The notes under the pieces: model-generated
Seen by the model: the letters and a program-made list of their open reading frames with translations, nothing else
Told to the model about the DNA's origin: nothing
Database searches by the model: none
Part shown: one piece after another, positions 9,040 through 16,587 of the stretch
How positions within the stretch are numbered: the stretch's first letter is position 1
How the letters are laid out: each line of letters begins with the position of its first letter
Assembly (NCBI RefSeq): GCF_007115105.1
Contig: NZ_SULJ01000011.1
Coordinates: 1 to 64,000, forward strand
From: Clostridium sp. HBUAS56010
GTDB lineage: Bacteria; Bacillota; Clostridia; Lachnospirales; Lachnospiraceae
Reading direction: 5' to 3'
DNA: 64,000 nt
Translations under genes and position numbers: made by a program

Positions 9040-9048
9040 TGGTATAAT
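9040..9048 (+). promoter_or_regulatory. Extended -10 promoter for the activase gene
   Basis: TGGTATAAT (9040-9048) is an extended -10 element; no good -35 hexamer is present at the usual distance. It lies 36 bp before the ATG at 9084. Confidence 0.5.
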
Positions 9049-9083
9049 GGTAGTATATCACGAAACAAAGGAATGGTGAAGAT

Positions 9084-9779
9084 ATGAAACTTTGCGGTCT
9101 GCAAAAGACAACGCTTCTTGATTATCCCGGACATGTTGCTGCAACCATTTTTTCAGGCGGCTGTAATTTCCGGTGCCCTTACTGTCATAACAGCGGTCTG
9201 ATTTATGGAAATGCTCAAGTCCTTTATACAGAAGCAGAACTATTTGATTTTCTGAAAAAGCGGAAAGGAATTCTAGAAGGAGTCTGCATAACCGGAGGCG
9301 AACCGACTTTGCAGACAGACTTGGAACCTTTTATTAAAAAGATTAAATCTCTGGGATATTTAATAAAACTGGATACAAACGGATATCAGCCGGAAATTTT
9401 AAAACGTCTTGTTTCAGAAGGGGTCATTCATTATGTTGCAATGGATATCAAAGCAGGACGGAATAATTATGAAAATGCGTGTGGTATTACCAACATCAAT
9501 ATGAAAGCAGTAGAAGAAAGTGCCCGCTTCCTGATGGAGGGACATGTATTATGGGAATTTCGTACTACTGTAGTAAAAGGAATTCACACAGAAGAGGATT
9601 TCTCCGATATCGCCCTGTGGCTGCAAGGTCCCTCTTCGTATTTTCTTCAAAGCTATGTGGATTCTGATGAAGTACTATGCGGCGGACTCCAGGCATTTTC
9701 CAAACATGAATTAGAGCACTTTCTCCGCATTGTACAGCCTTCGATTCCTAACGTTTCCCTTCGGGGGATTGACACTTGA
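9084..9779 (+). CDS. Anaerobic ribonucleotide reductase activating protein (NrdG2-type radical SAM)
   Basis: This 231-residue radical S-adenosylmethionine enzyme is predicted to install a glycyl radical on a partner enzyme. The 4Fe-4S motif is C27-x3-C31-x2-C34 (CNFRCPYC), followed by ITGGEPT near residue 72, which binds the methionine amino group. The opening LQKTTLLDYPG is typical of the NrdG2 subgroup annotated as anaerobic ribonucleoside-triphosphate reductase activases. No nrdD lies in the window, so the partner is elsewhere and could be another glycyl radical enzyme. It is a single-gene transcript between tadA and a convergent DUF6128 gene. Confidence 0.88.
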   Translation: MKLCGLQKTTLLDYPGHVAATIFSGGCNFRCPYCHNSGLIYGNAQVLYTEAELFDFLKKRKGILEGVCITGGEPTLQTDLEPFIKKIKSLGYLIKLDTNGYQPEILKRLVSEGVIHYVAMDIKAGRNNYENACGITNINMKAVEESARFLMEGHVLWEFRTTVVKGIHTEEDFSDIALWLQGPSSYFLQSYVDSDEVLCGGLQAFSKHELEHFLRIVQPSIPNVSLRGIDT

Positions 9780-9792
9780 TTCCGTACAAAAA

Positions 9793-9811
9793 GGGGGCTG
9801 GATCAGCCCCC
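9793..9811. terminator. Bidirectional terminator between convergent genes
   Basis: The sequence GGGGGCTGGATCAGCCCCC forms a GC-rich stem. On the minus strand it is followed by TTTTTG. The last codons and TGA stop of the DUF6128 gene are part of the hairpin. It also follows the plus-strand activase gene. Confidence 0.85.
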
Positions 9812-11443
9812 TAATTTAATATCTGTATACCAAAAACCAAATCTTCCATCTTCTACCGGCTGCTGCTTTGAAAGAACAAAATTGGGGAAGCCAAACATGG
9901 ATGCCATATATCTTTCATTGCTATAATAATGGCCCGGAATTCCCAGAAGATACCGAGGCATTCCTTTGGGATTGTTTAATTTTGCAAGTATTAAGTAACG
10001 ATAATTATAATATCCATGGAGAAGGAAGCTGTTATTGCCATAAACCCATGCCTCTCTTGGTAAAAGACCGATATCCTGCGGTTTAATGGTCAAAATCTCA
10101 CATCCGTCTTCATAGTCGAATGCCAGAATCCTTGTATGTTCCCGTTTCAGTTTATCCCACACCAGTTCATGGGGACTTTCTTCCTGATCCTCATTTTGAA
10201 GAAGACGCTCCAGTTCATCCTGATCTCCAAGTTTTGGTGTTTCTGCCTGATCCTTTGGTTCCTCTTCTACAACTGCATCTACCCGGTGAAGAATGGTTTT
10301 TCCAGGGGAAAGGGGTTCTTCCTCATACGCATTCTCTTCCTCAGCCGCTTCCTGACTCACAAGGTCACTTTGAGTCTCCGCAGAGATATCTTCCCGAACA
10401 GATTCTTTCCATTCCTGGGATATGGGACCGGTTGGTCTTAAATTTGGATCGGATACTACAGGTCTGGACCTTTGGGGCACTCCGGGAGCCGGTCCCGTGG
10501 AAGACGGAGCCGGGTTCTGCCACCAGCCCGGTATAGGACCTGTTGCAAATGGAGCCACACCCTGATTCCAGCCTGCTGTGGGACCAGTAATTGTGGGACC
10601 CGGAACAGTTGCTGGCGGAGGTCCTGTCATGAGCGGACTGGTTCCCGGTATCGGTCCTACCATAGCAGGAGATGCTACAGGCGCTGTTGTCATTGGCGTC
10701 GGCCGGGTAATGGGCATCGGTCCTGTCATGGTCGGAATACCAGATCCATCTTGTTCCACTGGACCTGTCGTTCCATCCTGCTGTGCCTCCAGAGATTCAG
10801 AGCTGTCTTTTTCTGATTCTTCCTGGCTTTCAATGACAGAGTCCTTCTCTGGCTCTGCAACAGTATCCTCTTGGTTCGTCTCCTCTTCTTCCACTTCAAC
10901 AGACTCTTCTCCTGTCTCAGTTGAAGGTTCCGATGACTCCTTTTCTTCTGTAGTCTCACTTGACTGCAGCGGAAATTCTTCTTCGATCTCACGAACCGCT
11001 TTCTTTATCTGTTCTTCTGATATTCCAGGACGATCCTCTTTGGAATCTGCGGAGTGTGCTTTTTTTAATTCCACTTCTGCCGCATGGGCAACCGCATCTT
11101 CCCAGATGGTTGTGTAAGACCGCCATGTATTTTTAACGTCGTGGATGGTCAGTCCAAAACACTGATCCACGGTAACGCCGGAATGCTCCACATCAGTCGA
11201 TGATACTACAGTTCTGAATTCACCAGAACCACCCCGAATAAATATATTTCCAAGGTATATCTCCTGTTCTCCGGCTAATAAGTACACTCCTATGTCATTG
11301 CCTCCAACATAAATCCGTTTGACACTTACCGTAATCTTGCATTGGATTCCTCTCGTCTCTATCTTGGCAAATCCGATGTTTTTTCCTTTGATTCCTCCTT
11401 CGTAGGCATAAATATATGAGATTAGTCTTCGATAGTTAGACAT
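9803..11443 (-). CDS. DUF6128 protein with Pro-rich repeat linker
   Basis: This 546-residue protein has three parts. Residues 1-125 form a beta-rich domain (SYIYAYEGGIKGKNIGFAKI). Residues 125-225 are highly acidic, and residues 230-340 are a Pro/Gly/Thr linker with repeated TGP units. A second acidic stretch precedes a C-terminal domain from about 455 (GNNSFLLHGYYNYRYLILAK) that I assign to DUF6128. There is no signal peptide or membrane helix, so it is probably cytosolic. AAGGAG precedes the ATG. I know no function for it. The stop lies inside the terminator hairpin. Confidence 0.75.
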   Translation of the reverse strand: MSNYRRLISYIYAYEGGIKGKNIGFAKIETRGIQCKITVSVKRIYVGGNDIGVYLLAGEQEIYLGNIFIRGGSGEFRTVVSSTDVEHSGVTVDQCFGLTIHDVKNTWRSYTTIWEDAVAHAAEVELKKAHSADSKEDRPGISEEQIKKAVREIEEEFPLQSSETTEEKESSEPSTETGEESVEVEEEETNQEDTVAEPEKDSVIESQEESEKDSSESLEAQQDGTTGPVEQDGSGIPTMTGPMPITRPTPMTTAPVASPAMVGPIPGTSPLMTGPPPATVPGPTITGPTAGWNQGVAPFATGPIPGWWQNPAPSSTGPAPGVPQRSRPVVSDPNLRPTGPISQEWKESVREDISAETQSDLVSQEAAEEENAYEEEPLSPGKTILHRVDAVVEEEPKDQAETPKLGDQDELERLLQNEDQEESPHELVWDKLKREHTRILAFDYEDGCEILTIKPQDIGLLPREAWVYGNNSFLLHGYYNYRYLILAKLNNPKGMPRYLLGIPGHYYSNERYMASMFGFPNFVLSKQQPVEDGRFGFWYTDIKLGG

Positions 11444-11613
11444 GCCACCACTCCTTTATAGTTATTTTATGCACAGGGGTATTTTTCCATGACAAAAATT
11501 ATTTAATATTTCCCCATTTATGCGACATTTGCGTGCCCATGCAACAATTAGATAAAGCCTTTTTAGTTAGGAAATACCCCATATTTGCCCCATTTACAAT
11601 CTGAAAGAAAAAA

Positions 11614-11634
11614 AGAGCCGATAACCCGGCCCTT
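11614..11634 (-). terminator. Short intrinsic terminator after integrase remnant
   Basis: The minus strand GGGCCG ggttat CGGCTC forms a six-pair stem with one G-U pair and is followed by seven T. It lies 17 bp beyond the integrase stop. The rest of 11444-11613 is AT-rich and shows no gene. Confidence 0.55.
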
Positions 11635-11650
11635 AAAATGCACTTGCGAT

Positions 11651-11971
11651 TTATTCCATTCCTTGCGCTTTTGCATCGTCTAAAACATGAGCATACCTGT
11701 TCATAGTCATTGCGTAGTCAGAATGTCCCAGTATCACCTTAAGTACCTGTGGGTCCATTCCTGATTCTATTGCTCTGGCTGCAAATGTATGCCTGAAACA
11801 ATGCGGTGTAAACTTCTCAAACTCTATTCCTGCATTATTAATTATTTTAACAATCCGTTTTATTTCATTTTCGACTCTCCCTCTGCTAATGGGTAAACCA
11901 TTATGCTTATAGCTTAGTGATTCTCCATAGCCTTGCCGTACCGGGACCACGAAAAAGTGTGAAGTTTCCAA
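11651..11971 (-). pseudogene. Tyrosine recombinase (phage integrase), C-terminal fragment
   Basis: Only the last 90 or so residues of a tyrosine integrase remain. TPHCFRHTFA carries the H-x-x-R catalytic box, LGHSDYAM the second His, and MNRYAHV the nucleophilic Tyr. The core-binding domain and the first catalytic Arg are missing. The N-terminal 20 residues of the open frame (METSHFFVVPV) do not look like integrase and run antisense into the adjacent methylase gene, so the break point lies near 11910-11930. The fragment cannot be active. It marks a decayed integrative element. Confidence 0.8.
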
Positions 11972-12900
11972 GAAAGTTTCCAGTCAACCAAATCCGAACC
12001 ATCTCCTTTTTGGAGAGCAAACGCTCCTGGGCAAGGGAATACCAGTTGCTTATAAGGTATGCCCATTCCTTGGGCTGTACTTCCTTTGCTGACTGCTTTG
12101 GGGGAAGCGGATTCATCATTCTTCTTGAAAGCAGTCTCAATTTGTTTGAAACGATATCCTTAAACAAAGGTTCTGCTTCCATTTATAACTTTCACAGTGT
12201 CATGAAATCGGAAGTTTATTTTCAGCAATTCCAAGCACGGTTAAATGCGCCCCCTCAATTAAATCAGGAATCCTTTTATATTTTAAAGGATATCTTCTAT
12301 ACAAAGAAATCAGACCATGATATAAAGTCATTTGAAGGTCGTGAACAGCGAAGACAGCTACAGACGGTTGATGTTCAGAAAGCAGTTCAACTCTATGCCA
12401 TTAAACATTATGCCTATAACTGTCAGGGTGGCTTTACCACAACAAAGATTCCCCTTGCTTCTCACGTTGCTCCATTGAAAAAGACACATTTACTATATCA
12501 GTCTATCGAACTGTCCAATTACTACTACCGAAAGTTCCTGATAAGCCACTTATATGAAAAGGATTGCTTTATTATCATGGACCCTCCATACTTGCAAGAG
12601 TTCCGGGTACAAAAACAAAGTTATGAATTGGAATTTACTGACCGCCAACACCGCAGTATGCTACAGCTTTTAAGCAGACAAGACTACCCTGCAAAAGTGG
12701 TTCTTTGCGGATATAAAGAAAAAGAGAATGATATGTATAGTCGTTACCTGAAACGTGCCCCTGTTCCATGGCATTGCATTTAGTTTAAGCGAGCCGGACA
12801 AAGTAAGAAGAATACGGAATCCAGAGAATATATTTTGTGCAACTTTGAATTAGCAGACTTGTGCTCCGAGTACCCCCAGTTTTTTCATCTGATCTACTAA
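11917..12900 (+). pseudogene. D12-class DNA adenine methylase, interrupted by an amber codon
   Basis: The frame encodes an N6-adenine DNA methyltransferase. Motif I FADCFGGSGFI is near residue 57 and the catalytic DPPY motif (MDPPYLQEF) is at about residue 222. The reading frame hits TAG at 12781-12783. The same frame then continues FKRAGQSKKN and REYILCNFEL, a normal-looking C-terminus of this family, to TAA at 12898-12900. The usual N-terminal GSKR appears as ESKR. The start is uncertain because the first 15 or so codons overlap the integrase remnant on the other strand. Most simply a pseudogene by point mutation; readthrough is a less likely alternative. Confidence 0.8.
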
Positions 12901-12985
12901 AAATCACTTTCTGCCACCTAGAGAAGCCCAATCCAGTATCAGAATTCGATTTTGGTTCGTTCGCTAATCATTTGTATTTAGAATC

Positions 12986-13014
12986 TTGCATTTTTTGCCT
13001 CATTGTGTTATATT
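12986..13014 (+). promoter_or_regulatory. Promoter of the putative antitoxin RNA
   Basis: TTGCAT (12986-12991) and TATATT (13009-13014) have a 17-bp spacer, and TGT immediately precedes the -10 (extended -10). Predicted start is about 13020. Confidence 0.55.
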
Positions 13015-13019
13015 ATAAT

Positions 13020-13119
13020 CACAAAGAAACAACCGCCCCTCTACAAGGGGTTTGGCCTGTTAAATAACGATAGAAAATCCACCCTATTAACCGCCAAAGT
13101 TTACAAGGGTGGTTTTTCT
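13020..13119 (+). ncRNA. Putative antisense antitoxin RNA of a type I toxin-antitoxin locus
   Basis: A strong promoter ends at 13014, no ORF of note follows, and the region ends in a long terminator hairpin at 13072-13119. A short stem (CCCCT/AGGGG, around 13036-13050) lies near the 5' end. The opposing toxin ORF reads towards the same terminator, so the two RNAs would overlap at their 3' ends. This convergent layout is established for TxpA/RatA and Fst/par-type systems. The RNA is inferred, not proven. Confidence 0.5.
13072..13119. terminator. Bidirectional terminator shared by toxin mRNA and antitoxin RNA
   Basis: AGAAAATCCACCCT (13072-13085) pairs with AGGGTGGTTTTTCT (13106-13119), with one mismatched position, around a 20-nt loop. 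T runs lie in the 3' arm on both strands, so it can stop transcription from either side. Confidence 0.7.
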
Positions 13120-13168
13120 ATGCCCATTTCTGGGACTTTATATCCCTTTCAGGATATTTATGAAAAAC

Positions 13169-13252
13169 CTACTTACGATTATTAAATATAAAAGTAAGCA
13201 GTGCAAGAATGAACATTCCAAAAGCCATCCGGTCTTTAACATCAAAATTCAT
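13169..13252 (-). CDS. Holin-like type I toxin, 27 residues
   Basis: The small ORF encodes 27 residues, MNFDVKDRMAF followed by a membrane helix GMFILALLTFIF and a short polar end NNRK. This is the layout of the putative holin-like (Hol-Tox) peptides of Firmicutes type I toxin-antitoxin systems: short charged N-terminus, one helix containing FG-x-LALLTFI, basic tail. An AGGAAG ribosome site lies four to five bases before the ATG. The ORF reads towards a bidirectional terminator shared with an opposing promoter. It stands inside a decayed element but appears intact. Family assignment is from pattern memory. Confidence 0.65.
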   Translation of the reverse strand: MNFDVKDRMAFGMFILALLTFIFNNRK

Positions 13253-13316
13253 TTGCTTCCTGTTTTTTGAAGTTATATTGATAAATAAAATATTTTATCG
13301 TACTATCTTCATATAA

Positions 13317-13595
13317 AGAAAATTTGCAATATTCAAAGAAAAATCGTCAAATTTTGTTTCAGGATTTAATACTCTGCCTGAAAAGGAACAAGCTTTATAT
13401 GATAAGGCTTATATAGCTAGAGATATTAGTAAATCGTGTTTTATATGGACAGCCATTATGGCTGTCGGTGCGTTAGGTTCTCTTATTCTAACACCTTGTT
13501 TTGCCATTGTTGCATACGCTGTCTGGGTGGTTTTATTTTTGAAAGATATCCACTTTGATACTCATAAAGCATTTGAAAAATACCTATTGAAATAA
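13317..13595 (+). pseudogene. Truncated small membrane protein (DUF3784-like)
   Basis: The frame is open from 13317 to TAA at 13595 but has no start codon before the conserved part. It reads SGFNTLPEKEQALYD, then two hydrophobic helices separated by a short turn, then DIHFDTHKAFEKY. The FNTL.EKE..LYDK pattern recalls DUF3784-like membrane proteins, whose N-terminal helix is missing here. I interpret it as a 5'-truncated remnant of the same decayed island. From 13596 to 13734 I see nothing further. Confidence 0.55.
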
Positions 13596-13734
13596 TTGCT
13601 TATTTCCAGCAAAAAGCTCATGAAATCTTTGTAAATAGGAAAGGTTCATTTAAGGGTATATCGTGTACCGGATTGCAGTAACAATATATGAAATGGATAA
13701 GAAATAGAATCTTTTACTTTTATTCCAAATCCCA

Positions 13735-13763
13735 TTGCACGCATGTTATAAAAATGTTATCCT
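13735..13763 (+). promoter_or_regulatory. Promoter of nagB
   Basis: TTGCAC (13735-13740), a 17-bp spacer, then TATCCT (13758-13763). It is 51 bp upstream of the nagB ATG. Confidence 0.6.
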
Positions 13764-13814
13764 GTTATAAGAATAGAATGAAAAAATTTTCCGTTTCTAT
13801 GAAAGGGGTAAGGA

Positions 13815-14540
13815 ATGAAGATTTATCAGGCAAACGATTATAACGATATGAGCAGAAAGGCTGCTAACATTATTTCTGCGCAGATTATCATGAAACCGGA
13901 TTGTGTGCTGGGGCTGGCAACTGGGTCCACTCCCGTGGGAATCTATAAACAGTTAATTGAATGGTGCAACACGGGAGACCTGGATTTTGCCCAGGTTAAA
14001 ACCGTTAATCTTGATGAGTATAAAGGACTATCCAGAGACAATGAACAAAGCTACTTCTTTTTTATGAATCAGAACCTGTTTCGCCATGTAAACATTGATA
14101 AGGCGAATACCAATATCCCAGATGGAACGGAAACAGACGCACAAAAAGAAGCTGCCCGCTACGAAAACACAATCAAGAATCTGGGCGGAATTGATCTCCA
14201 GCTTCTGGGGCTTGGGCATAACGGACACATCGGCTTTAATGAACCTTCTGATATTTTTCCAAAGGACACCCATGTTGTGGATCTGCAGGAAAGCACCATT
14301 GATGCCAACAAACGTTTTTTTTCTTCCATAGAGGAGGTTCCCAGACAGGCATACACCATGGGGATCGGCACGATTATCAGAGCCAGAAAAATTCTGCTGG
14401 CAGTAAGCGGTAAGGATAAAGCTGACATTTTACATGATGCTATTACAGGACCTGTTACTCCTGCTATTCCGGCTTCTATTTTGCAGCTTCACCCTGATGT
14501 TACGGTTATTGCTGACGAAGCAGCACTCTCCAGATTTTAG
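13815..14540 (+). CDS. nagB: Glucosamine-6-phosphate deaminase
   Basis: This 241-residue enzyme converts glucosamine-6-phosphate to fructose-6-phosphate and ammonia, feeding amino sugars into glycolysis. Diagnostic motifs are GLATGSTPVGIY (phosphate loop), VNLDEYKGL with the catalytic Asp, and LGLGHNGHIGFNEP with the catalytic His. Length is typical of the short Gram-positive form. AAAGGGG precedes the ATG. nagA is not adjacent, so it stands alone with its own promoter. The next transcript begins with a separate promoter nine bases after its stop. Confidence 0.95.
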   Translation: MKIYQANDYNDMSRKAANIISAQIIMKPDCVLGLATGSTPVGIYKQLIEWCNTGDLDFAQVKTVNLDEYKGLSRDNEQSYFFFMNQNLFRHVNIDKANTNIPDGTETDAQKEAARYENTIKNLGGIDLQLLGLGHNGHIGFNEPSDIFPKDTHVVDLQESTIDANKRFFSSIEEVPRQAYTMGIGTIIRARKILLAVSGKDKADILHDAITGPVTPAIPASILQLHPDVTVIADEAALSRF

Positions 14541-14548
14541 TCTTTTTA

Positions 14549-14577
14549 TTGACGTTCTTTATTCAATATGCTATAAT
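14549..14577 (+). promoter_or_regulatory. Consensus promoter of the ABC-exporter leader
   Basis: TTGACG (14549-14554), a 17-bp spacer, then TATAAT (14572-14577). Predicted start near 14584, giving a leader of about 320 nt before the first transporter ATG. Confidence 0.8.
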
Positions 14578-14612
14578 AATGCAAATTCTTTTTGAAAAGG
14601 AGGTGAGACGAT

Positions 14613-14765
14613 ATGAAACTTCTCTCAATGAAATCAACTTCATTATGGTTGAATCTTAAGTTTATTTCTGTAATTTTCTGTAACTATGGACCGTCCGTGT
14701 ATAAGTGCGCCCATTTTTACGAAAATTACAGCGTCTCACCTCAGATTTCATCTGACATCCGGTAA
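14613..14765 (+). CDS. Leader ORF of the ABC exporter, 50 residues
   Basis: The ORF has the strongest ribosome site in the region (AAGGAGGTGAGACGAT before ATG), but that site is paired in an 11-bp helix with 14732-14742 inside the ORF itself. The product MKLLSMKSTSLWLNLKF... has no recognisable domain and is rich in Ser, Tyr, Phe and Asn. It ends 30 bases before an intrinsic terminator. I infer a regulatory leader peptide whose translation changes the RNA fold, as in drug-inducible attenuators. It could also be unrelated to translation if the RNA is a ligand sensor. Confidence 0.5.
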   Translation: MKLLSMKSTSLWLNLKFISVIFCNYGPSVYKCAHFYENYSVSPQISSDIR

Positions 14766-14795
14766 TCTTTTTGTGGATTTCTGAGTCATGATCTG

Positions 14796-14822
14796 ACCGA
14801 CGCTGCAAGTGTCGGTTTTTTT
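14796..14822 (+). terminator. Attenuator-type intrinsic terminator in the leader
   Basis: ACCGACGCT pairs with AGTGTCGGT (one G-U) around a GCA loop, followed by seven T (14816-14822). It lies 31 bp after the leader ORF stop and 84 bp before the transporter gene it would control. Confidence 0.8.
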
Positions 14823-14906
14823 GCCCATTTTTCGTATCATAGGCGTTCGGAAACGGACGGAAACAGAGTTTAACTGTGAAAAACGCAAAATGGAGGATCT
14901 GTTTTC

Positions 14907-15737
14907 ATGAAATGCTTAAAAGATATTCTTTCCGGCTATGGTTCTTTCTTCAAAGCCATAGGTTCTACCACAACAATCTGTGCAAAACAGATATTTGACG
15001 GGGCATTCTTATACGTTGCAGGCGGTTATGTGGTGCAGGCAGCTCAGTTTATTATGCTAATTTTTATCTGGAGATCCCTGGAGAAAGGAGGCGCCCTCTC
15101 CTTTGAGACTTCTCTGGACCAGCTTTTGACCTACACACTTATGTCAACTATTTTCCACCAGGAACTCAATATTATCTCTCCCGCGACTTCTTCTTTATGG
15201 GAAGGTTCCATTATTGGAAGATTTCTTCGTCCTATGCCCCTAAACGCAAGCTTTATTGCAGAAACCATAGGACGTTACTGGATCCCAAACTTTATTTTCT
15301 TTGGTCTTCCACTTTGGCTGATGTCTCCGCTTTTTGGAATCCGGCCTTTTCCGGCAACCCCCTGGTATGGGGTTCTTGCCATTTTAAGTCTCCTGCTGGC
15401 TGCTTCTCTTGGATTTGCCATTGACCTGCTTTTTGCGGCTTTTGCCATGCACTTGAAAAATGGATGCTGGGCTGCTTTGGCGGTAAGAGAGGCAATCTAT
15501 GCCTTATTATCAGGGGAGATGATTCCGTTTTCTCTTTTTCCCAAAGAAATCGGAACCATATTTTCGCTGCTTCCTTTGGGTTCTATTGCTCATGGACCGC
15601 TGACCATATACACCGGAAATACCAGTACACCATTTCTTACTTTGGGACTTCAGATTTTCTGGAATGTCCTGTTATGGATTGCTGCAATCCGGATTTTTGA
15701 AAAAAGTAAAGAAAGGATGGTTTCATTTGGTGGATAA
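14907..15737 (+). CDS. ABC-2 family permease (COG4587-like), subunit 1
   Basis: This 276-residue membrane subunit has about six hydrophobic segments, the first near residues 35-55, and fits the ABC-2 / PF06182 (formerly DUF990) permeases of three-gene exporters. GGAGG is 10 bases before the ATG, directly after a helix that could mask it. The gene heads an operon with a second permease overlapping by eight bases and an ATPase overlapping that. Known relatives are poorly characterised; some have been linked to export of toxic cations such as viologens. The substrate is unknown, but the attenuator in front suggests an inducible defence or export function. Confidence 0.82.
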   Translation: MKCLKDILSGYGSFFKAIGSTTTICAKQIFDGAFLYVAGGYVVQAAQFIMLIFIWRSLEKGGALSFETSLDQLLTYTLMSTIFHQELNIISPATSSLWEGSIIGRFLRPMPLNASFIAETIGRYWIPNFIFFGLPLWLMSPLFGIRPFPATPWYGVLAILSLLLAASLGFAIDLLFAAFAMHLKNGCWAALAVREAIYALLSGEMIPFSLFPKEIGTIFSLLPLGSIAHGPLTIYTGNTSTPFLTLGLQIFWNVLLWIAAIRIFEKSKERMVSFGG

Positions 15738-16587
15738 TTTTAAAATACTATTTCGTTTATTTTGTTTATACGGAAAAATGGATTTTTTGTGGTTTCTTCG
15801 GGATTTCAGATATTTTGTATTACAACTGGTTTCTGACTGTATCAGCGGAGGATGCACCATTGCAGGAATTTATCTCTTATCGGCAAACTTTGAACATTTT
15901 GCAGGAATGAACCGGGATGAGATTCTATTTATGATGGGTTATTCTGTTTTGGTTGATGGAACTTTTATGGTGTTTTTTGCAGGCAACAATGCGGGGATTA
16001 TAAGCCGGATCATCGGCAGAGGACAACTGGACCACGCTCTGCTCCAGCCGGTTCCTCTCTGGACAGAACTGGCAACTCAGGGGTTTTCTCCATTTTCCGG
16101 CTCTCCGATGTTTCTCTTCGGTGTGGGACTTACCTGGTATGGGGTTTGCAGATCCTCGGTTTTAATCAGTCCTGGCTTTCTGATACTTTTGGTCATCTAT
16201 GTACTTTGCTCCTGCCTTTTAATTATATCTTTTTTATATCTGCTTTCCTGCATGGCTTTTTACGCACCAGCAGCGGCTGAGGATATTGCGGCAGTCGGAA
16301 AGGATATGTTTTCCTCTTTGAAGTCCTATCCTCTTGGCAATATCAATCCTGCAGTGAAACGGGTCTTTCTGACCGTACTGCCAATTGGACTTTCTGCCTG
16401 GTTTCCTGCTGTTATTCTTTTAAAGGCGGGAAAAGAAGGTTTTGACACCCTTCCCATACTATCTGCAATTGCTTTGCCGGCAGTGGCAACAGCATTTTGT
16501 GCGACAGCAATTTTATTTTTCAAGAAAGGAATGAAACATTATGAACTCTTTGGTTCCCCAAGATACACCGGCTTTGGTCATAGATAA
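15730..16587 (+). CDS. ABC-2 family permease (COG3694-like), subunit 2
   Basis: This permease of about 285 residues has roughly six membrane segments. The motif SRIIGRGQLDHALLQP after the second helix pair is characteristic of the COG3694 exporter permeases. No ATG fits: the frame opens inside the previous gene, and GTG at 15730 (or TTG at 15727) has AAAGGA about 10-13 bases upstream and overlaps the first permease stop by eight bases. An upstream ATG at 15664 would put 22 extra, non-homologous residues in front. It pairs with subunit 1 to form the membrane channel. Confidence 0.8.
   Translation: MDNFKILFRLFCLYGKMDFLWFLRDFRYFVLQLVSDCISGGCTIAGIYLLSANFEHFAGMNRDEILFMMGYSVLVDGTFMVFFAGNNAGIISRIIGRGQLDHALLQPVPLWTELATQGFSPFSGSPMFLFGVGLTWYGVCRSSVLISPGFLILLVIYVLCSCLLIISFLYLLSCMAFYAPAAAEDIAAVGKDMFSSLKSYPLGNINPAVKRVFLTVLPIGLSAWFPAVILLKAGKEGFDTLPILSAIALPAVATAFCATAILFFKKGMKHYELFGSPRYTGFGHR

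Larger units (their letters stand above)
14584..14906 (+). promoter_or_regulatory. Structured leader RNA with upstream ORF and attenuator
   Basis: Two 11-bp perfect helices share one continuous 3' strand: GAGGTGAGACG (14600-14610) with CGTCTCACCTC (14732-14742), and CTGTAATTTTC (14668-14678) with GAAAATTACAG (14721-14731). The first buries the ribosome site of a 50-codon ORF. A hairpin TCAGAT-ttc-ATCTGA (14741-14755), an intrinsic terminator (14796-14822) and a last helix abutting the transporter ribosome site (14825-14831 and 14843-14847 with 14882-14893) follow. This looks like an attenuation or riboswitch-type control region. I cannot match it to a named RNA family. Confidence 0.65.

Noticed and set aside
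10578-11117. A 179-codon plus-strand frame rich in Gly, Val and Ser opposite the DUF6128 gene
   Set aside because: It mirrors the Pro/Thr/Glu-rich low-complexity linker of the minus-strand gene and has no ribosome site.
11907-12182. A 91-codon minus-strand frame between integrase and methylase
   Set aside because: It is antisense to the methylase motif I region and shows no integrase similarity.
14600-14742. Inverted repeats as ends of a small transposable element
   Set aside because: The helix arms contain the ribosome site and lie inside one ORF, have no target duplication, and sit between a promoter and a terminator, which suits RNA folding better.
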